The position numbers and the translations under genes were made by a program. The notes under the pieces were generated by a model. It was not told the origin of the DNA. It searched no databases and saw only the letters and a program-made list of their open reading frames with translations. From NCBI RefSeq assembly GCF_007997075.1, contig NZ_VORS01000010.1:95222-159221 (forward strand): a stretch of 64,000 nucleotides of DNA, written 5' to 3'. Below, one piece after another: positions 8,162-15,229 of the stretch. Within the stretch, counting starts at the first letter, position 1; the number at the start of each line of letters is the position of its first letter. The DNA comes from Polaribacter sp. IC073. GTDB taxonomy: Bacteria; Bacteroidota; Bacteroidia; Flavobacteriales; Flavobacteriaceae.

Positions 8162-9031
8162 TTATTCCCCAGCTTCTGGAAAAACAATTGCTCTATTTCC
8201 TGAAACGATTATTTGATGGTTTAAATGGCATTTTACCGCTCTTGCCAGTACCAATTTTTCTATATCTGCACCAATTATTTTTAAAGTTGTTGGTGTACTT
8301 TCGTGCGTTACAGGTTTTACATCTTGCTCTATAATTGGTCCTTCATCTAAATCTACAGTCGCATAATGTGCGGTTGCTCCTATTAATTTTACGCCTCTTT
8401 CGTATGCTTTTTTATAAGGATTTGCACCTTGAAAAGCAGGCAAAAAAGAATGATGAATATTGATAATTCTCTTTGGATAATGATTGATAAAATCTGCTGA
8501 TAAAATTTGCATATATCTAGCCATAATCACTAAATCTACTTCATTAGCATCTAATAGCGCTATAACTTCTGCTTCTTGCTGTAGTTTAGTCTCTTTTGTA
8601 ACTGGAAGATAATGAAAGGGTATTTCAAACATTTCTGCAATGTTTCTTAGTTTATCATGATTACTGATAATCATTTTTATAGTACAATCTAAACGACCTT
8701 CTTTAGATCGCTCTAGCAAATCGTATAAATTATGACTTGTATGCGAAACCATAATGGCAACATTCTGCTTTGTACCGCCATAATTTACAGACCAATCAAA
8801 TTGTAACGGTTTTGCCAATTCTAAAAAACTATTTTCTAAAGTATTTTTAGATATTTCTGTTCCTTCTGCATTTAAACGAACTCTCATAAAATAAGTATCT
8901 TCAATGGCATTTACATATTGCTGACAACTTATAATATTGAATCCTTTTTCATAAAAGAAACTGGTGATTTTTGCAACCAGTCCTTTTTGATCTGGACATT
9001 TTATTAAAAATGTTACTATTTGTGATTTCAT
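8162..9031 (-). CDS. purU: Formyltetrahydrofolate deformylase
   Basis: PurU hydrolyses 10-formyl-tetrahydrofolate to formate and tetrahydrofolate, balancing one-carbon pools. The 289-residue protein has an N-terminal ACT domain (about residues 5-85, 'CPDQKGLVAKITSFFYEKGF') and a C-terminal formyltransferase-type domain with 'VIMARYMQILS', 'INIHHSFLPAFQGANPY' and 'GATAHYATVDLDEGPIIEQD', which carry the catalytic Asn/His/Asp set. Length is normal. The flanking spacers contain degenerate flavobacterial junk sequence rather than clear regulatory sites. Confidence 0.95.
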   Translation of the reverse strand: MKSQIVTFLIKCPDQKGLVAKITSFFYEKGFNIISCQQYVNAIEDTYFMRVRLNAEGTEISKNTLENSFLELAKPLQFDWSVNYGGTKQNVAIMVSHTSHNLYDLLERSKEGRLDCTIKMIISNHDKLRNIAEMFEIPFHYLPVTKETKLQQEAEVIALLDANEVDLVIMARYMQILSADFINHYPKRIINIHHSFLPAFQGANPYKKAYERGVKLIGATAHYATVDLDEGPIIEQDVKPVTHESTPTTLKIIGADIEKLVLARAVKCHLNHQIIVSGNRAIVFPEAGE

Positions 9032-9186
9032 TGTAATTAATTATGAATTACGAGTTATCAGAATTCGTAATTGAAAATTTAAAAAATTTTAATTAAGACT
9101 TCAATAAGCTCATTCTGACAGCTATAATTTATAACGACCCCTTTAAACTGCAACTAAAAACTGCCAACTGAAGACTAAAAATTGAT
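9032..9186. repeat. Intergenic low-complexity spacer with AATTCGTAATT / CTGCAACTAAAAACTGCC motifs
   Basis: The spacer contains fragments such as AATTACGAGTTATCAGAATT, CGTAATTGAAAATT and ACTGCAACTAAAAACTGCC. Similar phrases appear at 8120-8158 (CTGCAAACTGCAACTGAATT) and 29940-29962 (AATTCGTAATTCGTAATTC). They look like degenerate spacer repeats with no coding capacity. Confidence 0.35.
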
Positions 9187-10026
9187 CTATGGTATCCATT
9201 TTTTAGGAAAATTAGGCTTTCTTTTCTCCAAAAAAGCATCTCTTCCTTCTTTTGCTTCATCCGTCATATATGCTAAACGCGTTGCTTCGCCAGCAAAAAC
9301 TTGTTGTCCCACCATTCCGTCATCTGTTAAGTTCATGGCAAACTTTAGCATTCTTATCGAAGTCGGACTTTTCTCTAAAATTTCTTGTGCCCACTCATAC
9401 GCCGTACTTTCTAATTCTTCGTGCGGAATAACTGCATTAACCATTCCCATATCGTAGGCTTCTTGAGCTGAATAATTTCTTCCTAAAAAGAAAATTTCTC
9501 TCGCTCTTTTCTGACCTACCATTTTTGCCAAATACGCAGAACCATAACCACCATCAAAAGAGGTTACATCTGCATCTGTTTGTTTAAAAATAGCGTGTTC
9601 TTTACTTGCCAAAGTTAAATCACAAACGACATGTAAACTATGTCCGCCACCAACTGCCCAACCTGGCACCACTGCAATTACTGCTTTTGGCATAAAACGG
9701 ATCAAACGTTGCACTTCTAATATATTTAATCTATGATACCCATCTTCACCGACATACCCTTGATGACCTCTTGCTTTTTGATCGCCACCAGAACAGAAAG
9801 AATAAACACCGTCTTTTGTACTAGGTCCTTCTGCAGAAAGAAGCACAACCCCTATTGATGTATCTTCGCCTGCATCATAAAAAGCATCGTATAATTCTTT
9901 GGTTGTTTTTGGTCTAAAAGCGTTTCTAACATTAGGTCTATTAAAGGCTATTCTAGCAACTCCATTACACTTTTTGTAAGTAATATCTTCATATTCTTTG
10001 GCTACTTTCCATTCAGGTTGTATCAT
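9187..10026 (-). CDS. menB: 1,4-dihydroxy-2-naphthoyl-CoA synthase
   Basis: MenB closes the second ring in menaquinone biosynthesis, converting O-succinylbenzoyl-CoA to 1,4-dihydroxy-2-naphthoyl-CoA. The 279-residue crotonase-fold protein shows 'IAFNRPNVRNAFRPKT', 'FCSGGDQKARG' (oxyanion region), 'GWAVGGGHSLHVVCDL' and 'DADVTSFDGGYGSAYLAK', all characteristic of MenB. The ATG at 10024-10026 (MIQPEWKVAKEYEDI) is chosen; an upstream frame to 10173 runs into the divergent esterase gene and has no conservation. menD and the S1 gene of the same pathway block lie 2 kb upstream on the same strand. Confidence 0.96.
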   Translation of the reverse strand: MIQPEWKVAKEYEDITYKKCNGVARIAFNRPNVRNAFRPKTTKELYDAFYDAGEDTSIGVVLLSAEGPSTKDGVYSFCSGGDQKARGHQGYVGEDGYHRLNILEVQRLIRFMPKAVIAVVPGWAVGGGHSLHVVCDLTLASKEHAIFKQTDADVTSFDGGYGSAYLAKMVGQKRAREIFFLGRNYSAQEAYDMGMVNAVIPHEELESTAYEWAQEILEKSPTSIRMLKFAMNLTDDGMVGQQVFAGEATRLAYMTDEAKEGRDAFLEKRKPNFPKKWIP

Positions 10027-10073
10027 ATTTTTGTATTTTAGACGTTCTAAGAGAGAACAAACATTCTTGTTTA

Positions 10074-10081
10074 CAAAAATA
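10074..10081 (-). promoter_or_regulatory. Predicted menB promoter (-7 box)
   Basis: TATTTTTG on the minus strand matches TAnnTTTG and lies about 48 bases upstream of the menB ATG, within the 65-base gap to the divergent esterase-like gene. Confidence 0.45.
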
Positions 10082-10091
10082 AACATTCTAA

Positions 10092-11252
10092 ATGATGATT
10101 CAGAAATCGCTTCCATTAATATTCTTCTTTTTTTCACTTTGTAGTTTTTCACAAACAATTCTAAAAAAAACAATTACATCCGATTATGCAGATGATCAAA
10201 GAGAAATAAAAATATACCTTCCGGAAGGTTATGATGAGAAGGAAGAAAAATACTATCCGCTAGCAATTGTTTTAGATGCTGAATATTTATTTGACGCTTA
10301 TGTTGGTAACGCAGTACTATTTGCAGCGAAAGACAAAGCGCCAAAACAAATTATTATTGGAATTCAAATGGCAAATACGCGGAAAAAAGACACTTATTTT
10401 AACATAGATAATGGAAATTTAACCACAGATAACGAAAAGTTTTATCAGTTTATAAAAAATGAAATTATTTTTGATATAGAGAGCAAGTACAAAACTTCGC
10501 CATTTATTTCTATGATTGGTGAAGGAACTTCTGCCAACCTAATTACAAATTTTCTAAGAGAACAGACTCCATTTATAAATGCTTACATCTGCATAAACCC
10601 AACTTTTTCAAATTTTATTGGCGGTCAAATGCAAGATTATAATTTACCTAGACTTCAAAAAAAGGACAATACTTTTTATTTTTACACTAATAATGCTACT
10701 ATTTTCTCTGATGCGAAGCAGACAAGAATAAGCGAATTACAAAAAGGGCTTGCCAGTTTAGAAATCAAAAATTTTAATATTATTAATGATACTATTATCA
10801 CAAATAGTAGTATTTCTGCTATTAGCGAAGCAATTCCTAGAGCTCTTACAAAAGTATTTGATATTTATTCGGCAATCTCTAAAGAAGAATTTGAGACTAA
10901 AGTAAAAGACTTATCTCCTATAAATGTCATTTCTTACCTAGAAAATAAATACTTAGATATTGAATATTTATTCGGAAGTAATTTAGGCATTAGAGAGCAA
11001 GATATTTTTGCTATTGAAAATATTATTATAGAAAAAGAAAACGGTGATCAGTTATTAAGTTTTGGTAAAATGATCTTAAAATTATTTCCTTCTTCTCCTT
11101 TGGGAGATTACTACATCGGACGTTATTATGAAGAGGGTAAAAACATCAAAAAAGCATTAAAACATTATAAGATTGGGTACGGAAAAATGGATCCAGGAGA
11201 CCCAAATTCCGATGCTTTTTATGAAAATATATTAAGATTGGGTGGCAGGTAA
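10092..11252 (+). CDS. Exported esterase-like alpha/beta-hydrolase protein lacking the catalytic serine
   Basis: A 386-residue protein with a signal peptide (LPLIFFFFSLCSFSQ) followed by a fold resembling the esterase D / enterochelin-esterase family: 'IKIYLPEGYDE', 'YPLAIVLDAEYLF', 'IIIGIQM' and 'IESKYKTSPFISMIGEG'. Where active members have GHSxGG, this protein reads GEGTSA, so the nucleophile is absent. No histidine is visible in the C-terminal half where the catalytic one is expected. Residues 340-370 (LGDYYIGRYYEEGKNIKKAL) look like a TPR unit. It may bind rather than hydrolyse. Two adjacent ATGs (10092, 10095) are possible. It is oriented opposite to its menaquinone neighbours and its stop abuts that of the next gene. 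Confidence 0.75.
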   Translation: MMIQKSLPLIFFFFSLCSFSQTILKKTITSDYADDQREIKIYLPEGYDEKEEKYYPLAIVLDAEYLFDAYVGNAVLFAAKDKAPKQIIIGIQMANTRKKDTYFNIDNGNLTTDNEKFYQFIKNEIIFDIESKYKTSPFISMIGEGTSANLITNFLREQTPFINAYICINPTFSNFIGGQMQDYNLPRLQKKDNTFYFYTNNATIFSDAKQTRISELQKGLASLEIKNFNIINDTIITNSSISAISEAIPRALTKVFDIYSAISKEEFETKVKDLSPINVISYLENKYLDIEYLFGSNLGIREQDIFAIENIIIEKENGDQLLSFGKMILKLFPSSPLGDYYIGRYYEEGKNIKKALKHYKIGYGKMDPGDPNSDAFYENILRLGGR

Positions 11253-11942
11253 TTATTTCTTTTGGGTCGGAATTCTCCAAGTAACCCCAGCACCTCCAAA
11301 GAAACCTTCATTTTTCCCTATAAGTGCATCTAATTGTAAATTATTATTTAAAAGGTAATAGACACCAGCATCAAAATTCATTTGAAAGCTATTATTTGAA
11401 AATGTACCATAAGTTTCTGCAAAGACACCAACTTTATCATTAAATGCATACGATAAATTGAAAATGTAAATACCATTATCAAAACCTAAATTATCATTTA
11501 AATGAAGTCCAAGATTAACGGTATATCCAAGTTTTTCAGAAAAAGAACTACTAAGAATATAAATTAATTGTGTACTACTTATACTACTACCCAAGTCATG
11601 TGAAAGTTGTAAACTAGATTGTACTTTATTTTCCTTTTTACTTAGGTTATACCTTGCACCAACGGTAAAAGATTCTAAATCTCCCCCAAATGTATCTCCA
11701 GATAAAACAAAACCAGAATTCACCTCAAACCTTTCAGAAAAACCATATCTAAAATAAGAACTTGGGTAAAACTCTGAAGTACTCTCAGTAAAATCGATTC
11801 CCGTTTGAACTTGGAAAACTTTTTCACCAACAGTACTAGAAGATAATGCTTGCCCTGGTCTATCTGACGCCAAATACTCTGTATATTGAGCGCTTGCCAT
11901 TGTAGCTGTTAATACTAACGCAATAAATAATAACTTTTTCAT
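11253..11942 (-). CDS. Small outer-membrane beta-barrel protein (transporter-like, phenol MetA family type)
   Basis: A 229-residue protein with a clear signal peptide cut after ASA (MKKLLFIALVLTATMASAQ) followed by alternating aromatic/hydrophobic strands. 'YLASDRPGQALSSSTVGEKVFQVQTGIDF' and 'FRYGFSERFEVNSGF' fit the PF13557 'putative MetA-pathway of phenol degradation' barrels that are frequent in Bacteroidota. Function and cargo are unknown. It lies seven bases downstream of the S1-domain gene and is probably cotranscribed with menD and that gene. Its stop codon directly abuts that of the convergent esterase-like gene. Confidence 0.8.
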   Translation of the reverse strand: MKKLLFIALVLTATMASAQYTEYLASDRPGQALSSSTVGEKVFQVQTGIDFTESTSEFYPSSYFRYGFSERFEVNSGFVLSGDTFGGDLESFTVGARYNLSKKENKVQSSLQLSHDLGSSISSTQLIYILSSSFSEKLGYTVNLGLHLNDNLGFDNGIYIFNLSYAFNDKVGVFAETYGTFSNNSFQMNFDAGVYYLLNNNLQLDALIGKNEGFFGGAGVTWRIPTQKK

Positions 11943-11948
11943 TTCTCT

Positions 11949-12443
11949 TTACTTCACCAACTCAATTCTGTCTTCTTTAATTAGAATTAATTTTTGCTTG
12001 TACAGATTACCAACTGCTTTTTTAAATGCTTTTTTGCTCATTTTCATATGAAAACGAATAGAATCTGGTGAACTTTTATCTGTAATTAAAATAAAACCTT
12101 CTCTACTATCTTTTAATCTAGCTAGTACTTTATCAACATCCGAATCAATCACATTTCTAAAACCTTGTGGTCTTAAAGAAACATCTATTTTACCATCTTC
12201 ACGAATGTTCTTCACATAGCCAACAACCTCCATATTCTCTTCAAGTTCCTGGAAAACTTCACTTCTAAAAAGTAAACCGTCAAATTCTTCATTAATTAAA
12301 ACAGTGTAACCTAAACCTGTTTCAGTTTCAATGATTAAGCTCACTTTCTCTCCCTCCTTCAAGTTCATTGCTCCTTCTTCCAAGTTCTCTTCTCCGTCTT
12401 GTAAATTATCTTCTCCTTCTCGTAAATCTTCTTGTAAACCCAT
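11949..12443 (-). CDS. S1-type RNA-binding protein (CvfB/YitL-like C-terminal half) with repeat-extended N-terminus
   Basis: A 164-residue protein. From residue 27 (MNLKEGEKVSLIIETETGLG) it contains an S1-like beta-barrel ('VGYVKNIREDGKIDVSLRPQG') and then a winged-helix-like tail ('MSKKAFKKAVGNLYKQKLI'), the layout of CvfB/YitL C-terminal halves. The first 26 residues are heptad repeats (NLQDGEE, NLEEGAM) created by a 21-bp tandem repeat. The upstream ATG overlaps the menD stop as TAATG, favouring use of the long start by translational coupling; the ATG of MNLKEGE at 12365 is the homology-based alternative. The role is probably RNA-related, but its place beside men genes is unexplained. Confidence 0.8.
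   Translation of the reverse strand: MGLQEDLREGEDNLQDGEENLEEGAMNLKEGEKVSLIIETETGLGYTVLINEEFDGLLFRSEVFQELEENMEVVGYVKNIREDGKIDVSLRPQGFRNVIDSDVDKVLARLKDSREGFILITDKSSPDSIRFHMKMSKKAFKKAVGNLYKQKLILIKEDRIELVK
12350..12433 (-). repeat. Four-copy 21-bp tandem repeat inside the S1 protein gene
   Basis: Four consecutive 21-base units (12350-12370, 12371-12391, 12392-12412, 12413-12433) each begin CTCC on the plus strand and encode the heptad xNLxEGE on the minus strand. The units differ at several positions. The first unit overlaps the conserved start of the S1 protein family, so the other three look like upstream duplications of it. Confidence 0.85.
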
Positions 12444-14101
12444 TACTGTATATATTTAAAATATTCCTTTAAAATTAAATCATTTGCTTCACTTGGCGTG
12501 AAAATTTCTAATATTTTTGGTTTTTCTGATGTTTCATAAAAACCTTTTAACGTTGTTCTTACTGTTGCTGTGGTGTTTGCTTTTAAATAATCGAAACCAT
12601 ACATTTTACATAAATGTTCTGCCGTTAAATGATGCGGAGTCTCAAAATACCTCGCAGCATTTGTTGTTCCTGGTCCTGGAATAATTTTAAAAATTCCGCC
12701 ACCAGCATTATTAATTATTATAATTCTAAAATTCTCCTTAATATTGGTATTCCACAATGCATTACTGTCGTAGAAAAAACTTAAATCTCCTGTTATAAAA
12801 ACAGTCTGATTTTTATTTGCAAAAGCAGCTCCAACAGCAGTACTTGTACTTCCATCAATTCCGCTTGTACCTCTATTACAGAACACGTTGTTTGTTTTAT
12901 CAATACTAAACAATTGTGCATATCTAATAATAGAACTATTGCTAATTTGCAACTGATTATACCTAGGAACACTTGCTATAATTTGTTCAAAAACTTTAAA
13001 ATCTGAATGCTTTATTTCTGATAAATATGCAGCGTGTTTTATCCGTTTTTCATCACGGAATTGCAACCATTTTTGTTGATACTTACTTTCTTTTTTTATT
13101 ATTGTTGTATTAAATTTGGTAAAGAAATCTAACGGTTTTATTTGAATAAATTCTGATAAACAAAAAAACGTATTTACAGCTTTATTTTCATCAATATTCC
13201 AATGATGCTTTGGTGGATACTTTCTTAAAAATTGTTTTATTTTCTTAGAAATAATCATGCCTCCAAAAGTGATTAATACTTCTGGTTTTAAATCTTCAAA
13301 CTGATGCTCATCCAAAGAAAAAATTAACTGATCTATAGAATCAATCGCTTTGTGTTGGTGTAAATTAGAGGTCGTTTCTATTAAGATTAGTACAGATGCA
13401 TCATCCGCATACAAATCCATTAATTGATGTAAATCTTCATCCGGATAATTCACGCCCACTAAAATCATTTTCTTTTCGGCTGCATTCCAAATTTTAGATA
13501 AATAATCATACGCTATATGAGAATTATCTAAAGAACTTAAAGAAATATGCGGAAAATTAAAAGGGGTTAACTCTTCAACTGTTTCATACAAAGGTTCATC
13601 AAAAGGAACATTTATATGCACAGGCCCTTTTTGTGAAACTGCTATTTGTAACGCCTCTCCTATTAATTGAGAGTTTCTGGTTTTGTATTTCTCATTTTCA
13701 ATTAAATTTGCAGAAAATAAAATATGATTTTCAAACACGTTTTCTTGACGTATCGTTTGTCCGTCTCCAATATCAATTAAATGTTTTGGTCTGTCTGCAG
13801 AAATTACAACTAACGGAATATTACTGTAAAAAGCTTCTGCAATTGCCGGATAATAATTTAACAAAGCAGAACCAGAAGTACATACAATTGCAACCGGTTT
13901 TTGCGTTTGTTGCGCAATACCTACTGCAAAAAAAGCAGCACATCGCTCATCTACCACGCTTAATGTTTCAATTTCTGGATGGTTCGAAAAACCAACCGTT
14001 AAAGGAGCATTTCTTGAACCTGGAGAAATAACAACGGTCTCAATATTAAATTGACAACAGGCTGAAATTACAATTTGTGCGAGTTCTTTTTTTGGATACA
14101 T
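12443..14101 (-). CDS. menD: 2-succinyl-5-enolpyruvyl-6-hydroxy-3-cyclohexene-1-carboxylate synthase
   Basis: MenD is the thiamine-diphosphate enzyme that adds 2-oxoglutarate-derived succinyl to isochorismate in menaquinone synthesis. The 552-residue protein shows 'VVISPGSRNAPLTVGF' and 'VDERCAAFFAVGIAQQ' at the N-terminus, 'VCTSGSALLNYYPAIAEAFY', and the C-terminal ThDP region 'NRGTSGIDGSTSTAVGAA' with 'FITGDLSFFYDSNALWN' and 'IIINNAGGGIFKI'. Its TAA stop shares a base with the ATG of the S1 gene. An 11-bp perfect hairpin directly abuts its start codon. Confidence 0.96.
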   Translation of the reverse strand: MYPKKELAQIVISACCQFNIETVVISPGSRNAPLTVGFSNHPEIETLSVVDERCAAFFAVGIAQQTQKPVAIVCTSGSALLNYYPAIAEAFYSNIPLVVISADRPKHLIDIGDGQTIRQENVFENHILFSANLIENEKYKTRNSQLIGEALQIAVSQKGPVHINVPFDEPLYETVEELTPFNFPHISLSSLDNSHIAYDYLSKIWNAAEKKMILVGVNYPDEDLHQLMDLYADDASVLILIETTSNLHQHKAIDSIDQLIFSLDEHQFEDLKPEVLITFGGMIISKKIKQFLRKYPPKHHWNIDENKAVNTFFCLSEFIQIKPLDFFTKFNTTIIKKESKYQQKWLQFRDEKRIKHAAYLSEIKHSDFKVFEQIIASVPRYNQLQISNSSIIRYAQLFSIDKTNNVFCNRGTSGIDGSTSTAVGAAFANKNQTVFITGDLSFFYDSNALWNTNIKENFRIIIINNAGGGIFKIIPGPGTTNAARYFETPHHLTAEHLCKMYGFDYLKANTTATVRTTLKGFYETSEKPKILEIFTPSEANDLILKEYFKYIQ

Positions 14102-14126
14102 TTTAAATCTTTTTTAAGATTTAAAA
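14101..14126. promoter_or_regulatory. Perfect hairpin at the menD start codon
   Basis: The arms TTTTAAATCTT and AAGATTTAAAA are perfectly complementary across a TTTT loop, and the left arm begins on the first base of the menD ATG. In the mRNA it would form immediately before the start codon and could hinder initiation. It is all-AT apart from two G/C positions, so the stability is modest. Confidence 0.45.
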
Positions 14127-14191
14127 GTTTTTAGTTGTCGATTTTAATCATTAAAGAAAAATCAACAACTAAAAACCATTTTTATTATATT

Positions 14192-14267
14192 GCTAGTGCT
14201 CTTTTGCAACGAGTACCGAATACCTTTTATTTTTTTTTGGCTGACACTCGTAAAAACGAGCGCTAGC
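14192..14267. repeat. Long imperfect palindrome GCTAGTGCTC...GAGCGCTAGC
   Basis: The left part GCTAGTGCTCTTTTGCAACGAG and right part CTCGTAAAAACGAGCGCTAGC can fold back on each other with a few mismatches, around a T-rich centre. It belongs to a 337-base gene-free stretch (14102-14438) and resembles a REP/BIME-like or MITE-derived element. No ORF is present. Confidence 0.5.
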
Positions 14268-14288
14268 TTTTCATTTTTCTTTTTGTTT

Positions 14289-14374
14289 GCAAACAAGTTT
14301 AGCCCTGATTGAAGTGACATCCTTTTTTTGTTTTTCTCAAAAAAAGATACAACGAAAAGCAGGAAATAGCTTCA
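14289..14374 (+). repeat. Dispersed intergenic repeat, copy 1 (AAGTTTAGCCCTGATTGAA ... CAGGAAATAGCTTCA)
   Basis: About 86 bases containing AAGTTTAGCCCTGATTGAA, a CATCC-T7 tract facing an A7-GATA tract, and AGCAGGAAATAGCTTCA. The same order with a few substitutions occurs on the minus strand at 41418-41502. The inner T-run and A-run can pair, giving a terminator-like hairpin. It fills the spacer between transaldolase and menD. Confidence 0.8.
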
Positions 14375-14438
14375 AATAATCAGTATTTAATTGCAAGTAC
14401 ATACCCACAATTAAACACTAATAACTAAAAATTATTTT

Positions 14439-15092
14439 CTAGTTTCCTTTCTTGTAATCTTCTAAAAACTTTGCCAAACCACTATCTGTTAAAGGGTGTC
14501 TTAACAAACCTTCGATTGCGCTTAAAGGCCCCGTCATTACATCAGATCCTAATTTTGCACAATCTATAATGTGCATCGTATGACGCACAGAAGCAGCTAA
14601 AATTTGAGTTTCAAATCCGTAATTATCATAAATTAAACGAATCTCAGAAATCAAGTTCAAACCATCTGTAGAAATATCGTCTAAACGACCAATAAACGGC
14701 GAAACATACGTTGCACCTGCTTTTGCTGCCAATAAAGCCTGACCCGCAGAAAACACCAACGTTACATTTGTTTTAATTCCTTTAGAAGAAAAATATTTAC
14801 ACGCTTTAATACCATCTTTTATCATTGGTAATTTTACTACAATTTGCGGATTTAAAGCAGCCAAAGCTTCACCTTCTTTTACCATGCCGTCAAAATCTGT
14901 AGCTATTACTTCTGCAGAAACATCACCTTCTACCAACTCACAAATTTCTTTGTAATGGTTAATAATGTTCGCTTCACCAGTAATTCCTTCTTTAGCCATT
15001 AAAGACGGATTTGTAGTTACACCATCTAAAATTCCTAAAGCTTGCGCTTCTTTAATTTGCTCTAAATTTGCAGTATCAATAAAAAATTTCAT
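14439..15092 (-). CDS. Transaldolase / fructose-6-phosphate aldolase family protein
   Basis: A 217-residue short-form transaldolase (TalC/FSA family) of the non-oxidative pentose phosphate pathway. The (beta/alpha)8 barrel starts '[20 protein letters not shown]' and includes '[14 protein letters not shown]', the Schiff-base lysine in 'VVKLPM' (Lys87), '[21 protein letters not shown]' in pieces, and 'SPFIGRLDD'. Many Bacteroidota rely on this form as their transaldolase; a fructose-6-phosphate aldolase activity cannot be excluded. It is monocistronic here, flanked by repeat-containing spacers on both sides. Confidence 0.92.
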   Translation of the reverse strand: MKFFIDTANLEQIKEAQALGILDGVTTNPSLMAKEGITGEANIINHYKEICELVEGDVSAEVIATDFDGMVKEGEALAALNPQIVVKLPMIKDGIKACKYFSSKGIKTNVTLVFSAGQALLAAKAGATYVSPFIGRLDDISTDGLNLISEIRLIYDNYGFETQILAASVRHTMHIIDCAKLGSDVMTGPLSAIEGLLRHPLTDSGLAKFLEDYKKGN

Positions 15093-15128
15093 TTGTATCT
15101 ATTTAGTTGTAATTATTATGTTTTTTTT

Positions 15129-15213
15129 GGGCGTTCGAGCGGGCTTTTCGCACTCGCTTTTTTTGTTAGAAAAAACAAAAAAGAGCTCAAACAATTGCTT
15201 CAATCCCTAACGC
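15129..15213 (+). repeat. Intergenic dispersed repeat, GGGCGTT...CCCTAACGC type
   Basis: An element running from GGGCGTTCGAGCGGGC to CAATCCCTAACGC, with an inner TTTTTTGTT...AACAAAAAA hairpin. Its ends match the element at 5266-5340 in the opposite orientation. Its segment CTCAAACAATTGCTTCAA (15186-15203) recurs exactly as the reverse complement at 34298-34315. It separates the SDR gene from the transaldolase gene. Confidence 0.7.
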
Positions 15214-15229
15214 AAAGATAGTTACTTAT

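Noticed and set aside
10027..10173. Upstream extension of menB to an ATG at 10173
   Set aside because: The added 49 residues have no similarity to MenB, cross the predicted promoter and overlap the divergent esterase-like gene.
13633..14031. 132-codon open frame opposite menD
   Set aside because: Shadow of the menD reading frame without independent support.
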